Shown: positions 17,293 to 25,984, numbered from the stretch's first letter. The stretch is 64,000 nt of DNA from Shinella pollutisoli (GCF_024609765.1 NZ_JANFDG010000002.1:124001-188000), one strand, 5' to 3'. Notes: a model not told the origin generated them from the sequence alone. Made by a program: numbers and translations.

Positions 17293-18222
17293 CTACTTCC
17301 CCAGATGCCGTTCCCCGCGCTTCCGCGCGAGGTCCATCTGCTTCTGCCGCTCGCGGAAGCGCAGGCGGTCCTCGTCGCTGCGGGCGGCGTGGCAATGGGG
17401 ACAGGAGACGCCGGGCTCGAAGAGGGGAGAGCGGATCTCCTCCGCGGTCAGCGGGTGGCGGCAGGCGCGGCAGAGGCGGTGCTCGCCCTCGACGAGCCCG
17501 TGCTCGACGGAGACCCGCTCGTCGAAGACGAAGCAGGCGCCGTCCCACAGGCTCTCCTCCGCCGGCACCTCTTCCAGGTATTTCAGGATGCCGCCCTTGA
17601 GGTGGTAGACCTCGTCGAAGCCCTCCGCCTTCATGAAGGCCGTCGCCTTCTCGCAGCGGATGCCGCCGGTGCAGTACATGGCGATCTTCGGCTTGTTGTG
17701 GAGCCCGGCGTTCCGCCGCACCCAGCCGGGGAACTCGCGGAAGGTCTTCGTCCTGGGGTCGACGGCGCCGCGGAACATGCCGATTGCCGTCTCGTAGTCG
17801 TTGCGCGTGTCGATGACGATCGTGTCGGGGTCGGAGATCAGCGCGTTCCAGTCGGCCGGCGCCACGTAGGTGCCGACGGAGCGCGTGGGGTCGATGTCCT
17901 CGATGCCCATGGTGACGATCTCCTTCTTGAGCCGCACCTTCATGCGCAGGAAGGGCATTTTTTCCGCGCGGCTCTCCTTGTGCTCCAGCCCGGCAAATTC
18001 CGGCTGGGCGCGCAGGAAGGCGATGACGGCGGCGATGCCGGCGTCCGGCCCGGCTATGGTGCCGTTGATGCCCTCGTGGGCAAGCAGCAGCGTGCCGCGC
18101 ACGCCGCTCGTCTCGCACAGCGCCTGCAGCGGTGCGCGCAGCTCGGCAAAACGCGGGATCGCGACGAAATGATAGAGCGCGGCGACGAGGAAGCCGTCGT
18201 TAGGGCAAGGGATGTCGGTCAT
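17293..18222 (-). CDS. trhO: tRNA uridine(34) hydroxylase, rhodanese type
   Basis: 309-residue oxygen-dependent tRNA hydroxylase (YceA family) making 5-hydroxyuridine at the wobble position. N-terminal UPF0176 ferredoxin-like domain ([31 protein letters not shown]), then a rhodanese domain with the active-site loop [12 protein letters not shown], and a C-terminal Cys-rich tail (CRACRHPL ... CPHCHA). The frame is open far upstream, but ATG 18222 ([16 protein letters not shown]) matches the family N-terminus. It converges with bglA across the A1/A2 repeats. The 59-base gap to the CYTH gene shows no promoter. Confidence 0.9.
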   Translation of the reverse strand: MTDIPCPNDGFLVAALYHFVAIPRFAELRAPLQALCETSGVRGTLLLAHEGINGTIAGPDAGIAAVIAFLRAQPEFAGLEHKESRAEKMPFLRMKVRLKKEIVTMGIEDIDPTRSVGTYVAPADWNALISDPDTIVIDTRNDYETAIGMFRGAVDPRTKTFREFPGWVRRNAGLHNKPKIAMYCTGGIRCEKATAFMKAEGFDEVYHLKGGILKYLEEVPAEESLWDGACFVFDERVSVEHGLVEGEHRLCRACRHPLTAEEIRSPLFEPGVSCPHCHAARSDEDRLRFRERQKQMDLARKRGERHLGK

Positions 18223-18281
18223 GGCCGTCCCATACCGCGTCGCCGCTTTCGAGGCAATGCGGACGAGGCAATCCGCCCGGC

Positions 18282-18767
18282 TCAGGCGAGCCTGTGCAGG
18301 CCGGCGCTCTCGCCCGTCCCGAAGGCCATCGCCTGGTTGGAATAGCGGCTCTCGCCGGTGACCTCGCGGCCGACCCAGTTCGGCATCTCCGGCTCGTCGT
18401 GGATCGAGGCGAGCTCGACCTCGGCGATCACCAGGCCGCGATGGACGCCGCCATAGACGTCGATCTCCCAGAGATGCCGGCCGAAGGGCACCTTGTAGCG
18501 CACCTTCTCGATGACGTTGCCGACGCGGTGGCGCAGCATGTCCTCGGCCTCGGCATGGTCGATCTCGAATTCGTACTCGTCGCGCACCAGCGCGGCATGG
18601 CCGACCTTCAGCGTCAGCCGCGCCCGCCCGTCGCCATAGAGGCGCACGCGCAGCGAGCGGTCCTCCTGGGCGACGACATAGGCCTGGCGGATCGCCACGC
18701 CCTCGTCCGCAAGCGCGCGCCAGCGCCGGTCGGACACCAGGAACTTCCGCTCGATTTCTTTCGCCAT
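18282..18767 (-). CDS. CYTH domain protein (inorganic triphosphatase-like)
   Basis: 161-residue single-domain protein of the CYTH/triphosphate tunnel family. The signature EIERKFLV is at residues 4-11, and alternating charged strands that line the tunnel are visible ([54 protein letters not shown]). Such short bacterial forms usually hydrolyse tripolyphosphate; adenylate cyclase activity is an alternative. It is divergent from eda, sharing about 150 bases. Confidence 0.88.
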   Translation of the reverse strand: MAKEIERKFLVSDRRWRALADEGVAIRQAYVVAQEDRSLRVRLYGDGRARLTLKVGHAALVRDEYEFEIDHAEAEDMLRHRVGNVIEKVRYKVPFGRHLWEIDVYGGVHRGLVIAEVELASIHDEPEMPNWVGREVTGESRYSNQAMAFGTGESAGLHRLA

Positions 18768-18918
18768 CGGGTCGCTTTCGCTCGCGGGAAGGGCTTGGGC
18801 AGGGGGAGACTACACGATAAGCTCGCCGTGACAAGACGAGGCTTTCCGCTTTGGGCTCGACAGAGTGACGCGGAGCCTGTATTCCGGACCCGATTTCAAT
18901 CGTTTTAAAGGCCGAGCC

Positions 18919-19557
18919 ATGAGCGAGAAGAACGCAAGACTCCTTTCCGTCCTCAAGTTGCAGCCGGTGGTGCCGGTGCTGATCGTCGACGACGCGGCCT
19001 CGGCCGTGCCGCTCGCCCGCGCGCTGGTCGCCGGCGGCCTCAAGGCGATCGAGATCACGCTGCGCACGCCGGCCGCGCTCGAGGCGATCCGCGCGGTGGC
19101 GGACGAGGTCGAGGGCGCCGTCGCCGGGGCCGGCACGATCCTCAACGCGGCGCAGTACGAAGCGGCGGTGGAGGCGGGCTCGCAGTTCGTCGTCAGCCCC
19201 GGCACGACGCAGGAGCTGATCGACGCGGCCGCCGACAGCGACGTGCCGCTCCTGCCGGGGGCGGCGACGGCGAGCGAGGCGATGGGCCTGCGCGAGGAGG
19301 GCTACGAGGTCATGAAGTTCTTCCCGGCCGAGCAGGCGGGGGGCGCCGCCTATCTCAAGGCGCTCTCCTCGCCGCTCGCGGGCACGCTGTTCTGCCCGAC
19401 CGGCGGCATCTCGCTTGCCAATGCGCGCGACTACCTGTCGCTGCCGAACGTGGTGTGCGTCGGCGGCTCCTGGGTCGCGCCGAAGGACCTCGTCGCCAGG
19501 GGCGACTGGGCCGGCATCACGAAGCTCGCGGCGGAAGCGGCGGCGCTGAAGGGCTGA
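18919..19557 (+). CDS. eda: 2-dehydro-3-deoxy-phosphogluconate aldolase
   Basis: 212-residue class I aldolase splitting KDPG to pyruvate and glyceraldehyde 3-phosphate in the Entner-Doudoroff pathway. The motifs [36 protein letters not shown] (catalytic Glu), [16 protein letters not shown] and [12 protein letters not shown] (Schiff-base Lys) are complete. The frame is open from 18865, but ATG 18919 ([12 protein letters not shown]) fits the family. No edd or zwf is in the window, so this is a stand-alone eda. Confidence 0.93.
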   Translation: MSEKNARLLSVLKLQPVVPVLIVDDAASAVPLARALVAGGLKAIEITLRTPAALEAIRAVADEVEGAVAGAGTILNAAQYEAAVEAGSQFVVSPGTTQELIDAAADSDVPLLPGAATASEAMGLREEGYEVMKFFPAEQAGGAAYLKALSSPLAGTLFCPTGGISLANARDYLSLPNVVCVGGSWVAPKDLVARGDWAGITKLAAEAAALKG

Positions 19558-19651
19558 GCTGGCCTCGACGGGGAGGTGAAGGCGGCGTTTGTAATTGGCC
19601 GAGCGCGTTCCTATCTTGCCCTGCAGTCGGCAGGAGAAACGGAGACGCCCG

Positions 19652-20344
19652 ATGTTTGACGCGAAGAAGTTGCTTGACCAGTTCCTCGGTTCGCAGGTGC
19701 CGGGTGCGGGAGGGACCGTGCGCGGCCGCGCCGAGCAGGTCGGCCAGCTTGCCAAGGACAATCCGCTTGCCACCATCGCCATCGCCGGCGTGCTGCTCGG
19801 CACCGACGGCGGCCGCAAGGTCGCGGGCTCGGCGCTGAAGCTCGGCAGCCTCGCCGCCATCGCCGGCCTCGGCTACCAGGCCTACAAGAACTACCGCGCC
19901 GGCCAGAACCCGGCCGAGACGGCCGAGGCCGGCACGCCCGAACTCCTGCCGCCGCCCGTCGATTCCGGCTTCCACCCCGAAGCCGTCAGCGCCGATTTCG
20001 CGCTGGTCCTCGTGCGCGCCATGATCGCCGCCGCCCGCGCCGACGGCCATATCGACGCGGCCGAGCGCGTGCGCATCCTCGACAGGCTGAAGGTTTCGGG
20101 CCTTGCCGCGGACGCCGCCGACTTCCTGGAGAAGGAGCTGGCGAACCCGGTCGATCTCGACGCCATCGTCGCGGCCGCTGCGAGCGAGGAGCAGAAGGTC
20201 GAGCTCTACACCGCCTCGCGGCTCGCCATCGAGCCGAAGACGCGGGCCGAGCGCGGCTATCTCGACCTCGTCGCCGGCCGGCTCGGCCTGCCGGATTCGC
20301 TGGTCGACCATATCGAGGCGACGGTCTCGGCGGCGAAGGTCTGA
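19652..20344 (+). CDS. DUF533 / TerB-like protein (YebE family)
   Basis: 230-residue protein. An N-terminal amphipathic region and a hydrophobic Gly/Ala stretch (about residues 45-75, [20 protein letters not shown] to [15 protein letters not shown]) suggest membrane association. The C-terminal half is a TerB-like helical domain ([27 protein letters not shown]) typical of DUF533. Function is unknown; E. coli relatives are stress-linked inner-membrane proteins. ATG 19652 follows GGAGACG; the frame extends upstream to 19595 without a ribosome-binding site. Confidence 0.8.
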   Translation: MFDAKKLLDQFLGSQVPGAGGTVRGRAEQVGQLAKDNPLATIAIAGVLLGTDGGRKVAGSALKLGSLAAIAGLGYQAYKNYRAGQNPAETAEAGTPELLPPPVDSGFHPEAVSADFALVLVRAMIAAARADGHIDAAERVRILDRLKVSGLAADAADFLEKELANPVDLDAIVAAAASEEQKVELYTASRLAIEPKTRAERGYLDLVAGRLGLPDSLVDHIEATVSAAKV

Positions 20345-20419
20345 CCGCCGCTTTGCCGATTGCGCGGCCGGGGCGCCTGTTCTATGCCTTCCGCACGCCG
20401 TGAGAGGGAAGGATTGTCC

Positions 20420-21112
20420 ATGCGCGATCTCAAAGACTGGAAGGGCTGCCCGCCGCCGGCGCCCGTAACGCTCGAAGGCCGCCACGTGCGTCTCGAACCC
20501 TACGATCGCGAACGGCATCTCCAGGCACTCTGGGATGCCTTCGGCGGCACGGCGATCAATCCGCTGCTGCGCTATTTCACCCAGCCCGACTTTTCCGGCG
20601 TCGCGGATTTCGACGCCTGGTCGGAATCGGTCATCAAGTCCGGCTGGGTGCGCGAGGTCATCGTCGACAAGGCAGATGGCCGGCCGGTCGGCATGGCGCA
20701 TTACATGCGGCCGGACCCCGTAAACGGCGTGGTCGAGATCGGCGGCATCGCCCACGGCCCCGGCATGGCGCGCTCGCCGCTCTCCACCGAGGCGCAGTAT
20801 CTGCTGGCGAAGCATGTCTTCGAGGATCTCGGCTATCGACGCTACGAGTGGAAGTGCCACGACGGCAACGCGGCGAGCAAGCGCACCGCCGCCCGCCTCG
20901 GCTTCACCTTCGAGGGCATCTTCCGCCAGCACATGCTGTCGAAGGGCGAGAACCGCGACACGGCCTGGTTCTCGATCATCGACGGCGAATGGCCGGTGAT
21001 CGGAAAGGCGTTCGAGGCGTGGCTGGCGCCGGAGAATTTCGACGCGGAGGGCCGGCAGAAGCGGCGGCTCGAAGACATCCGCGCCGAGATCGCCGGGGAG
21101 GACTCGGCATGA
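20420..21112 (+). CDS. GNAT acetyltransferase, RimJ/RimL type
   Basis: 230-residue GNAT-family enzyme. Begins with the RimL-like VTLEGRHVRLEPYDRERHLQALWDAF, and the acetyl-CoA region is STEAQYLLAKHVFEDLGYRRYEWKC...NAASKRTAARLGFTFEGIFRQH, as in RimJ/RimL-type N-acetyltransferases. The substrate may be a ribosomal protein terminus or a small molecule. ATG 20420 is preceded by GAGAGGGAAGG. Its stop overlaps the start of the next small gene (ATGA). Confidence 0.87.
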   Translation: MRDLKDWKGCPPPAPVTLEGRHVRLEPYDRERHLQALWDAFGGTAINPLLRYFTQPDFSGVADFDAWSESVIKSGWVREVIVDKADGRPVGMAHYMRPDPVNGVVEIGGIAHGPGMARSPLSTEAQYLLAKHVFEDLGYRRYEWKCHDGNAASKRTAARLGFTFEGIFRQHMLSKGENRDTAWFSIIDGEWPVIGKAFEAWLAPENFDAEGRQKRRLEDIRAEIAGEDSA

Positions 21113-21321
21113 GCGGCGCACCGGACCGCAGCGGCCGCTCGGCCGCGCTCGCCGCCCTGACGATCCTGCTCGGCACGGGGCTCGTCTTCTATTTCCTGCC
21201 GCGCATCATGGTGGCGCTCGGCGACGTCTCGCCCTGGCTTGCCGGCGTCTTCGGAACGCTGATGGTCCTCGGCTTCTTCCTCGTCTTCTGGCTGCGCGCC
21301 CGCTACCAGCGCCGACGCTAG
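21109..21321 (+). CDS. Small two-helix membrane protein
   Basis: 70-residue protein translationally coupled to the acetyltransferase by an ATGA overlap. Two hydrophobic segments are evident (AALAALTILLGTGLVFYFLP and LAGVFGTLMVLGFFLVFWLRA), with a basic C-terminus RARYQRRR. Function not recognised. Its stop codon overlaps that of the convergent NicO gene by three bases. Confidence 0.65.
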   Translation: MSGAPDRSGRSAALAALTILLGTGLVFYFLPRIMVALGDVSPWLAGVFGTLMVLGFFLVFWLRARYQRRR

Positions 21322-22412
21322 GCCTGCAAGGCCGCGCCGAGCAGCAGGAGACCGAGCAGCATGACAAGCGCTGCCCCGGCGATCTCGATGACCGTGCCGA
21401 CCCGTGCCGCGGCGGCCCCTTCGCCGGCGAAGCGCACGGCCGCGCCCTTCGCGGTGACGGCGAGTGTGGCAAGCACGGAGACGGTGATGGCGGTGCCGAC
21501 CGACATGGCGAGGACGGCGAGCACGCCGCCGAGATAAAGGCCGTTCAGAAGCGCGAAGGACAGCACGATCAGCGCGCCCGAGCAGGGGCGCAGGCCCACC
21601 GCGACGATGGCCGACCAGGCCTCGCCGAGCGAGAAGCGCTTGCCGCGGAGCATCGCCGGATCCGGCGCATGGGCATGGCCGCAGGTGGCGCAGACTTCGC
21701 CCGCCGCGTGGTGATGATGGTGATCGTGACCATGGTCTTCATGCCCGCTTGCCGCCGGCGCGGGGCGGAGCTTGCGGAAGAGCAGCCAGGCGCCGAAGAG
21801 GGCGATCAGGCCGTAGCTCGCAATCTCCAGCGCGCGGGTGGCGTCGGTCATCGAGACGGTGGTGCCGCGCAGGAACAGATAGGCCGCGCCGACGAGCAGG
21901 ATGGCGACGACGCCCTGCAGCAGCGCGGAGAGGAAGGAGAGCGCCACGCCGCGCTTCAGCTCCACCTCGTTCGCCAGCATGTAGGAGGAGATCACCGCCT
22001 TGCCGTGGCCGGGGCCGGCGGCGTGGAAGACGCCGTAGGCGAAGGCGAGCGCCACGAGCGTCGAGGCGGCGGCGGGGCTTTCGCGCATCTCCTTCAGCGC
22101 GCCGGTCATCAGCCGGTAGAAGCCCTGCTGCTGCGCGTTGATCCAGGAGAAGAGGCCGCCGAACACGCCGGTCGTGCTGAAGCCCGGCTCAGCAGTGCCG
22201 ATGCCGAGTGGCGACTGCGCATGGGCGACGGTCGCGGCGAGGGTGAGGGCGAGCGCGATGAGGAGGATGGGGGACGCCCCCCTCATCCGGCCCTTCGGGC
22301 CACCTTCTCCCCGAGGGGAGAAGGGGAATGCCGTCAGCGCCGCATATCCCTTCTCCCCTCGGGGAGAAGGTGCCGGCAGGCGGATGAGGGGAATTGCCTT
22401 GAACCCATTCAT
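21318..22412 (-). CDS. NicO-family nickel/cobalt exporter with a repeat in its 5' end
   Basis: 364-residue membrane protein of the NicO/RcnA group, exporting Ni/Co. Six or more helices flank a His-rich cytosolic loop (SGHEDHGHDHHHHHAAGEVC, CGHAHA) and the family motif GPGHGKAVISSYMLAN. It is coupled to the upstream DUF1007 gene by TGATG at 22412. Unusually, the first 40-odd codons (NGFKAIPLIRLPAPSPRGEKG ...) are translated from two dispersed repeats; the natural signal-like segment (SPILLIALALTLAATVAHAQ) begins only after them. An ATG at 22286 inside the repeat, after GAAGGTGG, could be the working start. Confidence 0.85.
   Translation of the reverse strand: MNGFKAIPLIRLPAPSPRGEKGYAALTAFPFSPRGEGGPKGRMRGASPILLIALALTLAATVAHAQSPLGIGTAEPGFSTTGVFGGLFSWINAQQQGFYRLMTGALKEMRESPAAASTLVALAFAYGVFHAAGPGHGKAVISSYMLANEVELKRGVALSFLSALLQGVVAILLVGAAYLFLRGTTVSMTDATRALEIASYGLIALFGAWLLFRKLRPAPAASGHEDHGHDHHHHHAAGEVCATCGHAHAPDPAMLRGKRFSLGEAWSAIVAVGLRPCSGALIVLSFALLNGLYLGGVLAVLAMSVGTAITVSVLATLAVTAKGAAVRFAGEGAAAARVGTVIEIAGAALVMLLGLLLLGAALQA
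22277..22326 (+). repeat. Dispersed palindromic repeat, copy B1, inside the NicO frame
   Basis: Reads CCCCCTCATCC, GGCCCTTCGGGCC, then the hairpin CTTCTCCCC / GGGGAGAAG. On the minus strand its ATGAGGGG supplies the in-frame ATG at 22286. Confidence 0.7.
22348..22391 (-). repeat. Dispersed palindromic repeat, copy B2, inside the NicO frame
   Basis: The hairpin CTTCTCCCC / GGGGAGAAG followed by TGCCGGCAGGCGGATGAGGGG, in inverse orientation to B1. Both copies keep the NicO frame open. Confidence 0.7.
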
Positions 22413-23053
22413 CAGCATGTCACTTCCAGCCGCGTGGCGAAGAGCTTGGACATGTCGGTGCCGGCGGGGTCGTCGAAGAAGGCCTCGGTCAGCTTGTCCT
22501 GGTTCTGGGCCAGCACCTCGTCCGGGTCGGGGCGGACGACCTTGCGCGTGCAGGCGGTGAATTTCTCGCCGACGGTGACGAGGTCGTCGTCGGAGGCGAA
22601 GTCCATCGCCGCATACATGGTCGGGTCGTAGACGCCGAAGCTGAGCCGGCCCTTCAGCGGCATCGCCTCGCCAGGCTTCAGCGTGAAGAACATCAGGAGC
22701 TGCCCGTCCTTGAAATCGACGTTAATCGCCTCGGGCTTGGCGACCTTCACGGTCCTCCCGTCCTCGGTGAGGGTCGTGTAGTAGCTGTATTCCTCCAGCG
22801 ATTCGAGCACGGTCTGGCCGACCTCGGCCAGTTCCTCGGGATCGAGCGTCGCGTTGCCGTTGGCATCGAAGTCCATCACCACGCTCGCCGAGAACATCTC
22901 GTCGAAGCGCCAGACGTTGCGCAGCTCGCTCACCGTGCCGTCCGCGCCCGCCACCACCTCCAGCCGCGCCTCGGCGAAGATGTGCGGATGGGCCGCCGCC
23001 GCGGCGGGTGTGGCGAGCGCGATGCCGGCAAGGAGAAGGGAGAGCGGTCTCAT
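22412..23053 (-). CDS. DUF1007 periplasmic protein, partner of the NicO exporter
   Basis: 213-residue exported protein with a signal peptide at residues 1-21 (MRPLSLLLAGIALATPAAAA) ending before HPHIFAEARLEVV, which begins the mature DUF1007 domain. An EF-hand-like acidic stretch follows (DFDANGNATLDPEELAEV). DUF1007 genes sit next to nickel/cobalt NicO exporters in many proteobacteria and are thought to assist metal handling. It is translationally coupled to the NicO gene by TGATG. ATG 23053 is preferred over the open frame to 23131, because it starts the signal peptide. Confidence 0.85.
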   Translation of the reverse strand: MRPLSLLLAGIALATPAAAAAHPHIFAEARLEVVAGADGTVSELRNVWRFDEMFSASVVMDFDANGNATLDPEELAEVGQTVLESLEEYSYYTTLTEDGRTVKVAKPEAINVDFKDGQLLMFFTLKPGEAMPLKGRLSFGVYDPTMYAAMDFASDDDLVTVGEKFTACTRKVVRPDPDEVLAQNQDKLTEAFFDDPAGTDMSKLFATRLEVTC

Positions 23054-23127
23054 GGGGCTTCGTCTTTCGGCGCGGCGTTCGGTTCGTCGGATGGCATGAA
23101 ACGCAAATGGGTCGGAATTGGGACTTC

Positions 23128-24033
23128 TCACCCCTCGACGCCGGCATTGCGGCGGAACCAGGCCGAGAGGAAATCGACGAAGGTGCGCACCTTCGCCGGC
23201 AGGTAGCGCCGGTGCGGATAGATCGCGTAGATGCCGCGGTCGGACGGCAGGAAATCCTCCAGCACCGAGACGAGCGCGCCCGATTCGAGATGGGTACGGG
23301 CGATGAAGGCCGGCACCTGGGCGATGCCGAGTCCGCTTGCGGCCGCCCGCAGCGAGGCCATCGGGCTGTTGACCTCGATATGGCCGCTGACCGGCACGCT
23401 GAACCCCGCGCCCTTGCCGTCGACGAAGCGCCAGTTGTTGTAGGACTTGCCGTTGGTGTCGATGATGCAGGGCAGGCGCGAGAGGTCGCCCGGATGCGTG
23501 ACCGGCCCGGCGCGTTCGAGGAAGGCGGGGGCGGCGCAGATCTTCAGGTGGAAGTCGCAGAGCTTTCGCGCGATGAGGGCGGAATCCTCAAGCCGGGTGA
23601 TGCGGATCGCCACGTCGAAACCCTCCTCGACCAGGTCGACGAAGCGGTCCTCCGCGACGATCTCCAGCGACAGCTCCGGATGCTCCTTGCCGAAATCGAT
23701 CAGCGACTGGCCGATGTCGGCATCGACGAAGGTGCGCGGCGCGGAGATCTTCAGCTTGCCGCGGAGATCGGCATTGTTCTCGCGCACGAGGTCGGCGAGG
23801 TTATCGATCTCCTTGAGGATGTCGGCGGCGGTGCGGTAGTAGGTGTGGCCGGCCTCGGTCATGGAGAACTGGCGGGTGGTGCGGTTGAGCAGCAGCGTGC
23901 CGAGCTCGTCCTCCAGTTCGCGCACGTATTTGGACAGCAGCGCCTTCGACCGGCCGGTCTTGCGCGAGGCGGCCGAAAATCCCTCGGCATCGACCACGTC
24001 GATGAAGGCGCGGATGCGGGTCAGCGTGTCCAT
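23128..24033 (-). CDS. LysR-family transcriptional regulator
   Basis: 301-residue regulator with an N-terminal winged helix-turn-helix (MDTLTRIRAFIDVVDAEGFSAASRKTGRSKALLSKYVRELEDELG) and a periplasmic-binding-like effector domain (KLKISAPRTFVDADIGQSLIDF; LPSDRGIYAIYPHRRYLPAKVRTFVDFL) of the CrgA/DntR-like subgroup that often regulates neighbouring oxidoreductases. No obvious divergent target: the ornithine decarboxylase lies 530 bases away behind its own long leader. ATG 24033 is the family-consistent start; the frame runs further upstream. Confidence 0.88.
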   Translation of the reverse strand: MDTLTRIRAFIDVVDAEGFSAASRKTGRSKALLSKYVRELEDELGTLLLNRTTRQFSMTEAGHTYYRTAADILKEIDNLADLVRENNADLRGKLKISAPRTFVDADIGQSLIDFGKEHPELSLEIVAEDRFVDLVEEGFDVAIRITRLEDSALIARKLCDFHLKICAAPAFLERAGPVTHPGDLSRLPCIIDTNGKSYNNWRFVDGKGAGFSVPVSGHIEVNSPMASLRAAASGLGIAQVPAFIARTHLESGALVSVLEDFLPSDRGIYAIYPHRRYLPAKVRTFVDFLSAWFRRNAGVEG

Positions 24034-24129
24034 ATGTCCCCACTCGTCTTGCAGTGCCGGCTCTGCGGCCGCGTTTTGCGAATGTCGTGGCCGGGGCATA
24101 ATTTTCAAGGGCGGCGGGCAAAAAACCTC

Positions 24130-24157
24130 TTGATTGCGACAGGGAATCTCCCTATCT
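24130..24157 (+). promoter_or_regulatory. Promoter of the ornithine decarboxylase leader
   Basis: TTGATT (24130-24135), 16 bases, CTATCT (24152-24157) fits the alphaproteobacterial housekeeping promoter (TTGAC, about 17, CTATAT). Transcription would begin near 24164, giving a leader of about 400 bases. The stretch 24034-24129 before it shows no gene. Confidence 0.5.
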
Positions 24158-24163
24158 CACCCC

Positions 24164-24567
24164 TGCCCAAAGTCGCACGTGCCTGTGGGTGTCCGCCGAC
24201 CCTCGATTTGGTGAGGATCATCGGTAAGGTACCTGGACCTAACCGCTCCAGTCGCTATCCCGGCCAACCGGGAAATGCGAGGACACCTTGAAGCAACGAC
24301 GGTGCGGGCCTTTCTGGTCTCTGCCGGCTTTCCATCAGCCGGGGTTACTGAAGAGGCACACCTTCATTGCCGGACGTGCGGTCGGGTCTTCCCAACCAAT
24401 CCATGGCAGACAAAGCCGGATCGAAGCCCTGGCAGGCGTCGTTCCATCGTTCGCGCATCATGCGCATGCCCGGTTCCGGTGTCTCCACCGGCTGGTTCCG
24501 GCGCGTGTCCGCATATGCCCTTTGTCCTCCGGGTTTCCGGAGCAACCTGGATATGGGGAATATTGGG
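24164..24567 (+). promoter_or_regulatory. speF-type structured leader RNA of ornithine decarboxylase
   Basis: A 400-base leader with multi-branched folding visible by eye. GGTGTCC (24188-24194) pairs with GGACACC (24281-24287), closing a junction that holds hairpin GGTAAGGT/ACCTAACC (24223-24244) and hairpin 24252-24280 (TCGC, then TCCCGG-CCAA-CCGGGA, then GCGA). Further hairpins are CCGGCT/AGCCGG at 24324-24342 and CTCCGG/CCGGAG at 24527-24542, just before the ribosome-binding site. In alphaproteobacteria the speF RNA motif precedes exactly this gene; its identity here rests on position and architecture, since no covariance search was run. Confidence 0.7.
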
Positions 24568-25701
24568 ATGACCACCGCTCGCATCATCGACTTTCTCGCC
24601 ACCCGACGTCCCGACGGCCCGTGCCTCGTGGTCGACCTCGATGTCGTGCGCGACAATTTCAAGGCCTTCCGCCACGCGCTGCCCGACAGCGCCATCTACT
24701 ATGCCGTCAAGGCCAACCCGGCGCCGGAGATCCTGCGGCTCCTCGCGAGCCTCGGCTCCAGCTTCGATTGCGCCTCCGTCGCGGAAATCGAGATGGCGCT
24801 CGACGCCGGTGCGACGCCCGCCCGCATCTCCTTCGGCAATACGATCAAGAAGGAGCGCGACATTGCGCGTGCGCATGCGCTCGGCGTGACACTCTTCGCC
24901 GTCGACAGTCACGAGGAAGTCGAGAAGATCGCCCGTGCCGCCCCCGGCGCCCGCGTCTTCTGCCGCGTGCTGACGGACGGCGAGGGGGCGGAATGGCCAC
25001 TGTCGCGCAAGTTCGGCTGCGTGCCGCAGATGGCCGTCGACGTGCTCGTCTACGCCCACCAGCTCGGTCTTGCCTCCCACGGCGTCTCGTTCCATGTCGG
25101 CTCGCAGATGACGAAGGTCGATGCCTGGGATTCGGCGCTCGCCGACGCCAAGCGCGTCTTCGTGTCGCTTGCCAAGCAGGGCATCACGCTGAAGATGGTC
25201 AACATGGGCGGCGGCTTCCCGGCGAAGTACCTGAAGGACGTGCCGACGGCGGAAGCCTACGGCCAGGCGATCTTCGGCGCGCTGAAGAAGCACTTCGGCA
25301 ACCAGATCCCGGAGACGATCATCGAGCCGGGCCGCGGCATGGTCGGCAATGCCGGCGTGATCAAGGCGGAGGTCGTCCTCGTCTCGAAGAAGTCGGACAA
25401 CGATGCGCATCGCTGGGTCTTCCTCGACATCGGCAAGTTCGGCGGTCTGGCCGAGACGATGGACGAGGCGATCCGCTACCCGATCCGCACGGCGCGCGAC
25501 GACGACGCGATGGAGCCCTGCGTGCTCGCGGGTCCCACCTGCGATTCGGCCGACGTGCTCTACGAGAAGAACATGTACCCGCTGCCGATCACCCTTTCGA
25601 TCGGCGACGAGGTGCTGATCGAGGGCACCGGCGCCTATACGACGACCTACTCGGCCGTCGCTTTCAACGGCTTCGAGCCGCTGAAGGCCTACGTCATCTG
25701 A
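24568..25701 (+). CDS. Ornithine/lysine decarboxylase, alanine-racemase fold
   Basis: 377-residue PLP enzyme of the eukaryotic-like (fold III) ODC family, making putrescine from ornithine and possibly cadaverine from lysine. The PLP lysine is K48 in YYAVKANPAPEIL; other motifs are FDCASVAEIEMAL, FHVGSQ, VNMGGGFPAKY, EPGRGMVGNAG and CDSADVLYEKNMYPLP with Cys325. Homologues in alphaproteobacteria lie behind the speF leader motif. ATG 24568 follows GGGGAATATT and gives the family's N-terminus; the upstream open frame to 24367 runs through leader RNA. Confidence 0.93.
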   Translation: MTTARIIDFLATRRPDGPCLVVDLDVVRDNFKAFRHALPDSAIYYAVKANPAPEILRLLASLGSSFDCASVAEIEMALDAGATPARISFGNTIKKERDIARAHALGVTLFAVDSHEEVEKIARAAPGARVFCRVLTDGEGAEWPLSRKFGCVPQMAVDVLVYAHQLGLASHGVSFHVGSQMTKVDAWDSALADAKRVFVSLAKQGITLKMVNMGGGFPAKYLKDVPTAEAYGQAIFGALKKHFGNQIPETIIEPGRGMVGNAGVIKAEVVLVSKKSDNDAHRWVFLDIGKFGGLAETMDEAIRYPIRTARDDDAMEPCVLAGPTCDSADVLYEKNMYPLPITLSIGDEVLIEGTGAYTTTYSAVAFNGFEPLKAYVI

Positions 25702-25748
25702 CGTCAAGCGCTCCCGTTGGGACGCAAGGTTGTCGCCCATGGCTTTTG

Positions 25749-25788
25749 CCCCTCACCCTAACCCTCTCCCCGCAAGCGGGGAGAGGGG
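25749..25788 (+). repeat. Dispersed palindromic repeat, copy C1
   Basis: CCCCTCACCCTAACC then the hairpin CCTCTCCCCG / CGGGGAGAGG around CAAG. It lies 47 bases after the decarboxylase stop and may act as its terminator. Confidence 0.7.
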
Positions 25789-25838
25789 ACCTGCCCGACG
25801 AAATGGAACCGCTTCGGGAAAAGCGGTGCGGCGCATTT

Positions 25839-25887
25839 CCTTCTCCCCGCTTGCGGGGAGACGGTGGCCGGCAGGCCGGATGAGGGG
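25839..25887 (-). repeat. Dispersed palindromic repeat, copy C2
   Basis: Hairpin CTTCTCCCCG / CGGGGAGACG followed by GCCGGCAGGCCGGATGAGGGG; inverse of C1. A preceding module (GGGAAAAGCGGTGCGGC) recurs before copy D, showing the mosaic build of these elements. Confidence 0.7.
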
Positions 25888-25984
25888 CCATATCCACACG
25901 CAATAACCCTGCATCTCGGCGGGAGCGCACATCCACCGATCCTTTCCGTACCGTCTGAAACGGTTTTGAGCATGGGAGGCCGTG

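Noticed and set aside
17293-19860. An 855-codon open frame that would extend trhO upstream over the CYTH and eda genes
   Set aside because: The extension is antisense to eda and out of frame with CYTH, both clear family members; only the part from ATG 18222 matches a known protein.
24367-24567. In-frame N-terminal extension of the decarboxylase by 67 residues
   Set aside because: This stretch overlaps the structured leader, lacks family similarity, and the usual start is at 24568 with a ribosome-binding site.
25749-25887. Repeated hairpins considered as a CRISPR array
   Set aside because: Only two inverted units, no regular spacers, and the same unit occurs singly elsewhere; they are dispersed palindromic elements.
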